Part shown: positions 34,046 through 46,332 of the stretch, one piece after another
How positions within the stretch are numbered: position 1 is the first letter of the stretch
Layout of the letters: every line of letters begins with the position of its first letter
DNA from: Tomocerus qinae
Taxonomy: Eukaryota; Arthropoda; Collembola; Entomobryomorpha; Tomoceridae
DNA: 64,000 bases
Reading direction: 5' to 3'
Assembly (NCBI GenBank): GCA_020055645.1
Contig: CM034549.1
Location: 2,666,001-2,730,000 of the forward strand
The notes under the pieces: generated by a model
The model's input: the letters and a program-made list of their open reading frames with translations, nothing else
Told to the model about the DNA's origin: nothing
The model's database searches: none
Made by a program: the position numbers and the translations under genes

Positions 34046-35231
34046 GATGGAGGACTTTTGCAAATTTTTCGTGCAGGTCTAGAAACACGTGAGGATTGGC
34101 AGTGAGTAAAGGTAAACTGCGAGCTCCTGAAGAGTGACTTCGCGTGAAAACTTTATTGCTACCACTTCTGTTGAATGTGGCAGGAGCTGATGATCCAGAT
34201 GCGGATAAAGTGTTGGGATTTGTGCCTGCTACACTATCCAGGAAAGTAGTGAGTCTAAGGGCCCGCTGAGGGGACACAGATTGTTCTTTAAAATAAACTT
34301 TTTCGCACTCGCCTTGCAAACTTTTTGCCACGTTGTAAAATTCCTCAGTGATGTAATCGTAATAAGGAACTAGTGAGGGATAGCCGCAACCCGTTCCTTT
34401 GTAATCACCGTCGGAATAGTACTCATCCCTTTGCCCTCGTTCCCTCTGACTGTGATGCTGATTTTGATTACTAGGGCATTTACTTGAGCTGCTGCTGGAT
34501 TTCCTAGATTGCTGTCCAAGCGAGGATTTGCTGTTCCTTCCGCTGTGATTGTTGGATTGCGAATTTGTCAAAGACTTTGATCCCTCTGGGGGGCCGACTC
34601 CAACACCACAGCAGACTTGAGGCTCTGGTAGAAATGTGAAGATCAAACAGTATCTACGATGAAATCCTCTGGCTGTGGAATCCTTAAGAGAAAATGCTGT
34701 TCCAATCACCCAGATTTCCGAGGATGTAAAAGCGACTGAATTGCTAGGACTCAATTCACACGATAAAGTTCTTGCGATGCACGTGTGCAAGTGTGACAGA
34801 TGCGAATGGTCGTAATTGCTGTGACTGCAGTAATACTTTGTTGTTCCGGAAGGACCACTGTGTCTTCCGGCAACTGGAAAACTATCTTCGCGGGTTGAAG
34901 ATCCGCCTAATCGGTGCGACGAAGAGGAGGACCGAAGTTTAGGAAGAGAACTTGAGCCTCCAGCTGTCGTTTCTTCTGAAGATGAATTGTTCACTGTTGG
35001 AGAGGAGACGGATGCACCAGTTGGTGACAGCGGAGACTGGACCGGAGTCGAATGAACTGTTTGCACAGTAGAGATGTATCCTTCAAGTAAAGGTGCTTTG
35101 CATCCTGAGCAAAACTTCAAATCCGGGCATTGACTTACAAATTGAGGTTCATTTATATTTCGGATTGTGTAGAAAACTAAACGAGGACCATGGACCTCAC
35201 AAAAATGACCGAGAGCTACGACAGTTGACAT
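34026..35231 (-). CDS. FLCN: Folliculin-like protein lacking the C-terminal DENN domain
   Basis: A single open exon encodes 401 aa starting MSTVVALGHFCEVHGPR, as in folliculin. Family landmarks are FCSGC followed by EGYIS, CIARTLSCEL, and KDSTARGFHRRY, whose Arg (about 178) aligns with the human arginine finger Arg164 needed for RagC/D GAP activity. GARSLPLLTANPHVFLDLHEKF matches the end of the longin domain. Ser-rich low-complexity inserts are larger than in vertebrates. Human folliculin is 579 aa; this frame stops just where the linker to the C-terminal DENN domain should begin. The MTERF3 reading frame starts across that stop. Either the gene is truncated, or a donor before the stop splices to exons I cannot find. 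Confidence 0.85.
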   Translation of the reverse strand: MSTVVALGHFCEVHGPRLVFYTIRNINEPQFVSQCPDLKFCSGCKAPLLEGYISTVQTVHSTPVQSPLSPTGASVSSPTVNNSSSEETTAGGSSSLPKLRSSSSSHRLGGSSTREDSFPVAGRHSGPSGTTKYYCSHSNYDHSHLSHLHTCIARTLSCELSPSNSVAFTSSEIWVIGTAFSLKDSTARGFHRRYCLIFTFLPEPQVCCGVGVGPPEGSKSLTNSQSNNHSGRNSKSSLGQQSRKSSSSSSKCPSNQNQHHSQRERGQRDEYYSDGDYKGTGCGYPSLVPYYDYITEEFYNVAKSLQGECEKVYFKEQSVSPQRALRLTTFLDSVAGTNPNTLSASGSSAPATFNRSGSNKVFTRSHSSGARSLPLLTANPHVFLDLHEKFAKVLHHVDVDL

Positions 35232-37530
35232 AAAACAAAATATTTTACACCTTCATGCGGTGTCTCAGTCTTCCTTATCCTTATAATAGTTGCTCAAGAA
35301 TATTAAATTTAACTCTAATCCAATTTAATTACATTTTCACATTTGGGAAATGAAAAGACAGGCTAGAAAGAACTGCAATTAATTCTCAAACTTTAAAACA
35401 ATAATCCTTATAATTCTTTAATTAAAGACAGCAAAATCTAAGTTTCTTAATTAAATCTAAGTGATAAAGATGTTTGCACCAATACTTAATCTAATTACAC
35501 AATAACAACTCTGAGTGCTTTTAACCAAACTGACAAATTGTCTACATAAACTTCCTGTTTTAAATCTGTTTAGGAGTTTTACGGCACTTTGTGTTAGGCA
35601 CTTTAGCACTTTTATACTCAGACATTGACATCACACGTTCTCTGAAGTCACAAGACTCGTCTGTAAACTTGATGACGAAAAGTAATTGATAATAATAGAG
35701 TTCACTTCACAAGTTGAACACCTAACCTTGCATACGAATAGGAAACCCTCGCTTAGCTCGTCGTATTTTGTCTGATACTACAACATTTGCTTGTCTTTGC
35801 ATGTAAATAATGAGCTGAATATTAAAAATACCTAAATGTATGTGTAATAGGAGTAGGAGTAGGATTAGTAATACGATACATAAGGAAAGAAAGACAGAGA
35901 TGGGAATTTAAACTCGAAGCATGTGACTCAATGACCATGTAGACAATGTGTGACTCGTTTCTTCTATGATTCTCAGTTCTGGCTGGCTCTCGAGTGTTCT
36001 CTATGAATGAGTGCGACGTGAGACGAACAGATTGGATTGCAATTTGCAATTTGGGACTTGCTGGGTGAGATTAATTGAGGGTTATGTTTCTGCCTGAGAG
36101 GAACAGTTGAAGTCTTGAAGTGGAAACGATGAATATAAAATGGAACGCTTAAATGGAGATGTAGACTTGGAATTCCACGGCACTTTACGTCTCGTCCTCG
36201 TTACGTCCTTCCTTCCTTCCACTTTCTTCTTCAATTCAATCTCATTCTGAAAGAAAAAAGTGACGCATGTTGTATTTACTTTGGTTTGGTTAGACTGAGA
36301 GATAGATGCATAATATAATATTATGCTTGAAGGCTTTAAGTATATCTATTTTTATACTACAGAAACTGGAACGAACTTATGGGAATAATATTATGGAATA
36401 TTTGGAGGATAAACTAAAATGAGTTTATACAGGGTACGTTCAAGCATGTTCACCCTAAGAAAATGAAATTCCACATTCTAACGAAAGCATATAGTAAGGA
36501 AATTATTTTTCCCACAAAATAAATCGTTAAGTAAACGTGAAAATGGGAAAATGTCAAATGTTTTAATAACTTTTATTAGTCTAAAGTCTTACAAGCAGAA
36601 AGTGAAATTGCATTTACATGAGGAAACTGCAGGGTATATAGACTTCACTTTCTTTATACCCTGTAGAGAAAGATGTGAGGAGGGAACAAAGTACTGACGT
36701 AATAATGATTAATTCACTCAGAAAGTTTGGCTAGCACACAGAAATTCCAATATATAGTCAATAATTCCACTCACATTCTCAAATAGAGACAAAATCGGCC
36801 AAAAGTCAGTTTTTGGATCTCTCCCATAGGCCTCAACAGTAAAACCGTCTGAGATGGAAGAGAAAGCCAAGGAGTCTGATTAAGCCCCACATGATGAATA
36901 TTGAAGTATTTATTCGTTTTTTATTTCCTCCAGCACAGTTGCGTCCAATGCAGCAAGCAGTAGAGTTGGAGTCACAGCCACAGATTCAGCTAGCTGACTA
37001 CAGACAGACACAGTCAAGTCCACGACAGCTTCGGGTCCGACTTTCCTGGGATTGTCTTGACAGGCACTTTAGTCCTATAAAATGTTAAAGCTTATCAACC
37101 ACCGCTTTAACTTCTTTAGGCTTCTTTTTCGTCTTTCTCTCTGCTTCGCTCGTCACTCAGACTACAGGTCCGATCTGCGTCTATGGCTAGATACCTCTCT
37201 TGGCTGTTTACTTTCCCTGAGGAAGAAAAAAGAGAAAACTCACTGATTTCCGACAGATGATAGACAGAACACGACAGGGAATAAAGCGTATATTAAACTA
37301 CAAACACAAAATTCCTCAAAATAATAAAAAATAAAACTACTTATACACCAACTACATTATTTTGACGATAAACTCACTTTCACAGACTCGAGCAAGTTTT
37401 TTATCCCTCAAAATATTAAGTTTTATTTATTCAGCACAAATATCACCCTCGACAGAGGTCATTATAATATTAGAATAGTACACAATAGTATAATATGTTG
37501 GTAATATAATAGTATGTAGTATAATATAAT
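35232..37530. other. 5' flank of folliculin and possible small minus-strand exons
   Basis: No complete gene is recognised. On the minus strand there are good pyrimidine-tract acceptors at 36253 (TTTTTTCTTTCAG) and 37222 (CTTTTTTCTTCCTCAG). Short open stretches follow, for instance one below 37080 encoding TKVPVKTIPGKSDPKLSWT before a stop. These may be 5' non-coding exons of folliculin or a small unrecognised gene. The region is otherwise AT-rich. Confidence 0.35.
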
Positions 37531-37542
37531 ATGTAGTAATAA

Positions 37543-40500
37543 TTAATCCGTGCATATTGCACCACTGGCTACATCCTCAATACAAGAGTAATTGTGTACA
37601 TCTGTGATATCTGTGCATTCTTCTAATTGTTGTGTTAACAAGTACTTCTTAGCATTATTCTTAAAACTATTAATATTATTAGAGTCTCTTATAGTTACTG
37701 GTATGCTGTACCATAGTTTAAGTCCGGTATGACTCAACGTTTTTTTGTATAACTCCGTTTTCCCATTAAACGAGGGTATGGTATGTACATTGCTTCTAGT
37801 TACAATAGTATTAATCGCATTAAAATCAATATAATTAGAAAAATAGTCAGGGCAGGTTTCGTTAAAAATAGTATATGTCAACTTAAGTATTTCTAGCTTA
37901 TACATTTGATTAGGGAATAACCAATTGAGTGTTGAGGTAATATCATGTTTCACTGAATCATATTTGCCTTGCCCTAGTACGAATCGACCTAATCTACGAA
38001 CCAGCTTTTCTATTAAGTTTAGATTAAATTGTGGAGCTGTACCCCCAAATAGCTGACATATATCTGATAATAGGCATAATTTGAGTATTTACTACAGCTT
38101 TACGATTAGCCATAGTAAGATAAGGTTGAAGCGGATATAGAGACCATAGAATAGTATTGCACCTTGACATAACTTTACTAGTGTGTGCAGTCCAATTTAG
38201 TTGAGAATCTATAATAAGACCCAAGCACTTAATACTATCAACACTCTTAACAACAGTATCATTAATCTTAAAACTAACATTTCCTAGTGACTTTACAATG
38301 TGAGGTCTTCCAATTACCATGAATTGGGTTTTATCAACATTTAATTCCATTCTATTACAGTTCATCCAAGACAGCACATTCTGCATATCTTCTTCAATTA
38401 AATGAATAAGAGCAGCTATGCTACTAGGTGGGCCAGCAATAGATATGGTTGTATCATCGGCAAATAAAATACAAAGACTATTTTTTATGTGTATTGGTAA
38501 GTCATTAATATAAATGGAAAAGAGAATTGGGCCTAATATACTACCTTGGGGTACTCCTAAATCAGTATATCCGACACTAGAAACATTATCCTTATTTACA
38601 AAAACAAATTGACCACGATTCTCTAAATATGCATTGAACCATTTTGATTCTATGCCGTACCATTCTAACTTATTAATAAGGATATCTCTAGAAACTTTAT
38701 CAAATGCTTTACTCAAGTCTAATGATAATAACAAGCATACATTACCTAGGTCGATATTTTTATAGAAAACTCAGTAATTGCTATTTGAGCATGTACAGTA
38801 GAGTGTTTCGACCTGAAGCCAAACTGTTGCGAGCATAGAACACTACTGTTATTAAGGTACTCTACCAGACTATGATAAATACATTTTTCCATAATTTTAA
38901 GCAGTACAGGCTGATTACTAATCGGTCTTAAGTCTTTAGGGTGGGTCACATCAGGTAATTTTGGAGACGGAATGATTTTAGAAATTTTATAATTATCTGG
39001 TACTACTCCATGTCTGGTACTTAAGTTAATAATATTAAGAATTTCCTGGCCTACATTAGGTGAGTAGATACTATATTCTAACATTATTGGGGCTATACCC
39101 ATACAGTCTTCTCTTTTACTAGTCGTATTGTTTAAACTTTTCCATGCCTTATATAAATCAAAAAGATTATAACTAGGAATAATAAAATATGTACTACAAT
39201 TGTAAATATTATCAGGTTTGGTAGGAAAAGGTGGGTAATTAACATTAGGATTAGTGGTACTTATACTAATAAAGTAATTATTAATACTATCTGCAGGGAG
39301 TGTAACTTTGCTAAAGTTTTTAGGTTTAGTATTAACAAATGATTTAATACCATTGACAGGGCCTTTCTTTTCAATGGCAAGGTTTACCTGGTCTTAAGTA
39401 TCTTTAGCTATACTTAACTTAACCATTTTTTTCAATTCTCTATATTTATCTACATTATCAACTGTCGGGGACATACATTTAATTTTGTAAGCTTTGTCAC
39501 GTTGATATATAAGTGAAGTAGTAGATTGTGTAAAGGTAAGTTTTTTAGGATAACGAACAAATGTTTTACTTACTTTAGGAGCTAAGTCATCATAGATGCA
39601 TTGTATTTTACTACTCAACATATCAGATTTACAATTTAAGTCAGTCAAATTATCATCAAAAGTCATATTAATTACCTTAAGAGCTAAAGAACATACGTCA
39701 ATGCTATCATAATTACGATAGGTAATTGTATCTTTAGGATACTTAGTCTTTTTATCGCTATTAATATTTGCTGTCACAAGACAGTGGTCAGAAAGCTTAG
39801 GGTCATTTACAACTACATTAGTTACAGTAGATATATTATTAGTAATGAATAAATCCAATATAGAGTCTTTTCTTGTAGGTATATTAACAAGTTGATAAAG
39901 GTCATAACTCTTGAGTATTGAATTTAATTTGTCATATGTATTTTTGGTCTTAAGGTTAAAATCACCATGAATATAAATTACTTTTCCTAGAAGACTTATT
40001 TCTGATAAAAGCAAATCAAAAATCATCATATCATTTTCTATGCAGTCACTTGAGTAGTCAGGTGATCTATACACACACATTACCATAAAAGATTTTTCAT
40101 ACTTGTACTGAATACATAGGGCTAGGTATTCTACATTACAATTTTTATCAAATTCGTCAGCACATTTAAAATGATATTCTTTACACTTGTATAAGTCATT
40201 AACGAAAATACATACTCCACCACCACCGTTTTTATTAATATTATCTCTATCCTTACGTAGTAGGTTATACCCAGGTATAGTAATAGGAATAATAAATTTA
40301 TTCAGCCAAGTCTCACTTACACAGAGAATATCGATCATATTATTACATAGAAGATAAGACACATGAAACATTTTCTTTTTCAGGGTACGTATGTTAATAT
40401 GGGCTATGGAGAGTTTCTGTGTATCGGACTTGTCCGAAAATGGTGACTACTTTTTTTACGAGTGGTAACATTAATATCATTGATTGTCATGTTACCTTCA

Positions 40501-40660
40501 TCAGTACAATTAGCCCTAACAAATGTGGAGGTAGAGGGTATTGGGTCAATAGTATCATTATCATTAGTTTGTATAGTAATAATATTAGGATTTACGTTAA
40601 CAGAATTATCATTTACATATGCTTTACATATTAAGTTACTGATCTCTGCAACCATATCTT
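37543..40660 (-). mobile_element. Decayed jockey/CR1-like LINE retrotransposon
   Basis: Read on the minus strand, an upstream fragment (40655-40404) is followed by an apurinic-like endonuclease domain (about 40430-39394; LCVSETWLN, YRSPDYSS, HGDFNLK, SDHCLV). A reverse transcriptase follows in two shifted frames (39102-38746 and 38734-38024), with [27 protein letters not shown] and the catalytic FADDTT. A C-terminal region (37953-37543) comes last. At least three frame breaks separate these pieces, so the copy is dead. Its 3' side abuts an AT-rich microsatellite (37480-37545), common at CR1-type ends. No ORF1 zinc-knuckle region is evident, so it may be 5' truncated. Confidence 0.9.
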
Positions 40661-40670
40661 CGTACAGATA

Positions 40671-43600
40671 ATATAAATGGTTTCATGTTCATACTCAAGT
40701 TGGCTATGGGAGCTCAGCTTTCTCTAATATGATTGTGTGTGTATCATATAGCGTGGAACAGAACACTTTTTTCCTACTTTCACCAACAAAGAACTCTATA
40801 CACCATAACATAGTAATATGGATTCCATATTATGGAATGTTTTTAGACGACTGTTTGCACCTAATCTAATGTACTTGATAATATTGTAGGCTGCACTATA
40901 CACATTCACATGAAAGCTACAATAAATAAGAGAGAGACAAGACAAAACATCATGTCATGCACTGTAGACGAAGAACATTAAAAATATAACAAGCGACAAT
41001 ACTTAAGACTAAGACTGAATAATAGATAAAGATAATGTCTAATTCTATGTCGTAGGCCAGGCACTAATTCAGGATTAACAGTAATGTTGTCTGTATAAAT
41101 GTATATACTGACTGATGTAATTTACTTTTAGATAGTCTTTTTATGAAATTTTGCATTTTTGATTGAATTTTGATGAGATATTTTGATTCCTTTCCATTGC
41201 TTCATAGAAAATTACATTTTACTTGAGAAAGATTACAGCTCAAGACATCACTATTGTAGCTAGTTTTATATAGAATATTTGTTGTAAAGAAGAATTTTAA
41301 AACCCATATTTGTTGTCAAGCAGGATCACCGTAGAGTCTATAGGCTTACAAATACAATTGGCCTGGAAAGGTGGCAGACTTACTATGTCTATTATGTATA
41401 CTATACTATAAAGAATATATATTATGACAATGCCATGTTCCCATTAACTTTCTCATTGTATGGAAAGGGCAGGAGGAGTACTAAAAAAGAATCGTACATA
41501 ATAACTTTCACACACACAATCAAACAACAGTTTCATAAAAGATACGGCACGGTTTTTGCTACAGGATTTTTGTGGAGAAGGTATGAGTATGCGTCCCAGA
41601 AAATGCGCTAAAATGCCTATTAATGCTTAATAACTCGTTTTGTACTTATATAAAACAGGTATAAGAGTTATAAGTATACTGTAATAACATCCACACTTCC
41701 ACATACTGCATTTAATTAAGGCTTTTAAGGATCGATTAACAGTTTGTGCCGTGCTCACATAGCCCCTATATCAAAACCCACTCCTACCTACTTACTTCTA
41801 CTCTATCTATGGCAAGATAATTATCTTTCCATTCTCCACTTTGTTTGCATATCATCAAACGACTAGCCTTGTTGTACATTTCTACTGAGAAATAGTGATT
41901 CCATTATATGTATGTAATGTAGTTCCTTACATGATAGTCAGTTAATAAAGCATGTATAGAATACCTTCTAAATAATCTGCAGCTTTAACCAAAGCAAAAA
42001 TTATATAGAACATTAAAATCAGCTTATCATATCACTCCTCAACAATTTAAAGAACTTAGTATTAACAGTCAATTACGTTGTACAGTATCGAATTTTTGAA
42101 ATGAAAAAAATTGTCTACGTTAAAACTTATAAAATACGTTTATCTAATAGTAGTGATTGTGTAATAAATAATAATAATAAATTATTGTTATTTCGCTAGT
42201 TTAGCATACATTTAGTTCATGTTCAATCTTAGTTGCTCTTGATCTTTTCGAAATAGATGCAGATAAATTAATGTTAAAATGAGACGATATTGATATATGC
42301 AACTGTATCTGTATTGTAATAATACAAGCACTATACTATATTTAGAAGAGCAGATGTTTAAAAAAATTGTTATGATAGCTCACTCACCTTTAACAGCTTT
42401 TGTATGTATTAGGATGACATGAGATGATGTCTGACTGGTCCGAGTGATTGGATGACTCTTAGCTTACTTTACATATAGTTACTTATAATCGAAGAAACGA
42501 GCTGCCAAGAAAATCTTGCTAGCAAAATGACGAGGGATTTGATTATCTGCAGATATCAGTTTTGACATTTGAAAATTAAATTTTCAATTTGTAGTAGATG
42601 TACAAAATACAACAAGAAAGTAGGAGATAGATTACAACAATGTACGTTATAGTAGTAGGATATATAATTTAATTTATTATTATGTTAGTTGAGTCTGGGT
42701 CGGTGTTGTTGGCCTTGTTGATCGTATCGTAAATTGATAGTAGAATGGGTATTGTGGATTAATGAGGATGAGTAGGTGAGAATAAAAGATATAAAGACAA
42801 TCGTCGGATTGAGAGAGAGGAGAGTGTAAGCGAAGCAAGATGAGAAAAGTAAATAGACGATTGAGATTGAAAACGAAATAACCAAAAGTCGGAAATAAAT
42901 TGAGGGATGCGATGTGTGCGGTGGTGTGGGAGTAGAGTAGAGGATCTTTTCACATGGATACCTTGACTGGCTGCTCTGTTCCGTTCCTGGATATGCACTG
43001 CTGGAATTATGCCGATGTCGGCCCGTATCGTCTAAATCTTTTCTAGTAGTTACGTTACTTTCAGCGTTTACGCTCTTGTGTTAGGTATATCAGGACATAC
43101 GGCCAAATGGGATGCTAGATGGAAATTACTAAATTCTCTCCTCTCGTTGATATTGCTTTGCTGGGAATAGCATCTCTCTCTCTCTCTCTCTCCACGGATT
43201 CTGGATCATCGCACATCACACTCTTACGAAATACGAGCACGAACTCGACGGCATCGTCTGGCCTACTTTCTCCCCTATACATATAATCTCCAATGACCTC
43301 GCTTTTTGCTACAGAAAATCCATACTTCTCTCAGTGAATTTCCGTTCCAAGTCAAACTTTGTATCTTCCTCTGCTTTCACCAGCAATTTTTACCCAGCTC
43401 CAGTCTACACGCACTCACTCTCTTCGTTTCCCTACTTCTCTATCTCTACAGCTTTCTCTACAACACATAATAGTACTGCGACAGAGCGCGCCAGATGACT
43501 TCGTCTAGGAAATTCTTCTTTCACGTGTTTCTTCCCCGCCTTTCCACTTTCCAATACTCTTTTATTTATCTTGAAATTTACTATTATGATTAGTGTCTAA

Positions 43601-45050
43601 TTATTTTTTATCACGGTCACAGGTACAAAAAATTAATTAATTACAATCTACGTACCAAATATATTGGATGTAATATAAATTTAATTATATACGTTATATG
43701 ATTTGGTATTTTTAAAAGGGAGACAAATAGTATTTCCCCAAATATCATTAAACAGAACGGAGGCGAATTTTAGAGAAGATCAAAAACTTCACAGACCAGC
43801 TTATTTGTTATTAAAAACTAAGACGAGTAGCAAGCAAGACGGCCAGACACCAGAAGAGTAGACAGTAAAATAAACTTTTATACTATACATTAAACTATGC
43901 TATACTAAATTCTTAATTTTACTACTTTTGACTGTATATTTACTGCTACTTAAGTGCTTACCATACCCGGAAACCATCATAATTGTATATAAAATACCCG
44001 GAAATTAATGATTGATTGCAGTGCTTCGAATTTAATTGGAATCCTAATGTCCAGACGCTCTCATCTCTTCGTCCTCCATTGATTGAAGACTTTACCATTC
44101 ACTGACTGATCTATATGCATTTGACTTCTCTCAATTAAGTGAGTGTTATGCCTATACCACAATCTTTAGTTTAGTATTACTCTATTACTGCACATTTTCG
44201 TATAAAGCATGTCAAACATTTTCCGGGACTTGGGGAATAACGCCACGAACTTTTTTGAATCCCAGAAAATTATCAAGCCCAGGGAAGTGAAGGGTGTAAC
44301 ATGTCCCACAGGTCGTAACCTGTTAGACACATCTCTAATGAATTATATATTAGTGGATGTCATTGAAAAATCGTATCAATTGTTTTTTAAATTCTTTTTC
44401 CAATTGCAAAAATCAGTCAAAAAATTTTTAAATTTTGGGAAAACTGAAAATTTTCAGTATTTTCTAATAGAAAATAATTGGTTGGTACGATTTTTCTTTT
44501 TAACTCGTTTCCTAAAATCATTTTAATGCTTATTTTTATTGCTGTTGCTTCTGTGGGAACATTAAGAACATTTAAAGTACTAAAAAAGAATTAATTTTCA
44601 CCATATATGTACCATCTGGTGTATTGAGGTTTTATCGAAAAATATTTTTTTCCTATAGATTCCTCTCCCCATTCGACTCAAAAAAATGTAATATTTTTTG
44701 GTATTAGGTTCGATCCGTCCGTAATATGAAATCGGATTTTCTAAATAATTTGAAAGCAATCAGTGAATGAAAAGCCTTAATCTTGTAAAGGATTGCGTAT
44801 TTCTGAAGTTTAAGGATTATGCTGTGATTGCAGTCAAATTAAACCAATAATAAGTCTGACACTCATTGTAACTGGCTGTATTATGAGTATTAAAGATGAA
44901 CATTTTTCAATGTTAATTCTTTACGCTTTTATTGTGTGTATAGATTGTCTGAACCTGAGGGGAGAGATTTCTTGATAGCTTTGGTGTACATACTCTCGCT
45001 ATTGCACACTGACTGGTAATACTTATTTGGCCTGCTTAAACTGAATTAGA
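40671..45050. other. Gene-poor stretch between LINE and glutaminase
   Basis: No protein gene is recognised. It contains a TC dinucleotide run (43173-43192) within a GC-richer patch (43000-43550) that might be a promoter, and a small inverted repeat (44365-44496). A frame starting at 44209 (MSNIFRDLGNNATNFFESQK) has a clean ATG and about 28 plausible residues before running into that inverted repeat. It could be a further alternative first exon of the downstream gene, but support is weak. Confidence 0.4.
44365..44496. repeat. Short inverted-repeat element (MITE-like)
   Basis: GAAAAATCGTATCAATTG on the left and its imperfect inverted complement (CAATTATTTTC-type arm ending CGATTTTTC) on the right bracket 132 bp of very AT-rich sequence with further internal pairing. 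There is no target duplication that I can define. Confidence 0.5.
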
Positions 45051-45932
45051 ATGTTTTCAAAAAGCTTGCTGAACTTAAGACTTCTTCAAAAATTTGGTGG
45101 TGGTCGTGATGGAAAAATCTTTTCAAGTCGCACGTGCACTCACATATTGGCATCCAACAACAGTTCTACATCAAATGTACTTCAAAAACAAATGATTTTT
45201 TGTTTGCTTTATTGCTTTGTTTTATTTTATGTGCTATTGCTTGCTTGATGCTTAACTCTTAGATTTTGACGTATGCTCGAAAAGACGTATGTTTGACGTA
45301 AGATACGTTTCGATCACATTCTCTATCTTGCCAAATTGTATAAGTCAGCTTTCATCAAATAACATTTTCTTTTTGTGGAGAAGACAAAAAATTTCAAATT
45401 TTATGCTTTTTAGGCTGAAATATTTCTTTTCTGCATTTGGGATGATATAATTAATTTTGCTGTATTATAGTATTACGTGCATATGCTTTTGGTTATGACT
45501 TATTACATGGGACAACTTCTTTTTGTCGGCACTAACAAATTGTAATTTGTAAATTGTAGTGCCGTGCAGTAGTGTCTTTATTTTGATGATTATAATATAA
45601 ATATTAATACGTAGTTAATTTTTGAATTATTAATTTAGAGTAAACGTTAAATTATATAATGTAAGTATCTCTTTCCATGTAAATATATCATATATTATGA
45701 TATTTTGAATGATGTACTTACTTTTTTCTCTTAAGTTGATAGCACTTAGGCTTGCAAAAATGTAGATTTGGGTATTAGGTTGTAATAAATATTCAATATG
45801 CTTTGTTTTAATATTTCAGGTGAGTACAATAACAGTTCGGTATTGGTCATCGAAAAGTAAAGATCACGTCACGAGCAAGCAAGCTAAAGAATTCCAGTTA
45901 GCAGCCTCTCAACCATTAGAAGCCATTGGAAG
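45051..45932 (+). CDS. GLS: Probable mitochondrial-type N-terminal exons of glutaminase
   Basis: Two exons, 45051-45176 and 45820-45932, are open and join in phase 0. The second has a TTTCAG acceptor and ends GGAAG before GTAGCA. It leaves at phase 2, exactly what glutaminase exon 47275 needs. The encoded start MFSKSLLNLRLLQKFGGGR is basic, hydroxylated and nearly free of acidic residues, as mitochondrial presequences are. With the shared exons it would give a 614-aa protein, close to human glutaminase isoforms (598-669). Donors GTACTT and GTAGCA are weak. Read on instead of spliced, the second exon stops at TAG 45934, so an independent 80-aa protein is the alternative. Confidence 0.55.
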
Positions 45933-46332
45933 GTAGCAACCACAACAGCCAACAACTCCTTACCTATTCCAGACATTTATATAGATTTTTTAACGTTGAC
46001 ATTTAAAGTCTAAAATAGTCCCCATCAGTTTAGGCCCTAGTATAGGTAGTCAGTGTTACTAGTTACGCCATTACTATATTTTAGAAATCCCAAAAAAGAC
46101 GTGCCCCTTTTATAACCGGCATTCTAAAATTGCGAGAATCGAAAAATTTTTAACGGCAAAATATTGTGTTGTATTGTAGTTACTACTATAATAACTCACT
46201 TTCGGGCATTACATATTCAGTGAAGCTATTTATCATAATTGGTTCGTCTGGCTCCTTTGAATAATAACTCAATAATTCATAAGGCAATTATATAGATCAT
46301 TTAGCTTAACTGTGTGAAAGTGTTAATTTGTA

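Noticed and set aside
40419-40671. Plus-strand frames opposite the LINE
   Set aside because: They are antisense shadows of the decayed retrotransposon.
44209-44526. 105-codon plus-strand frame as a stand-alone gene
   Set aside because: Its second half is an AT-rich inverted-repeat element; at best the first 28 codons might be an exon.
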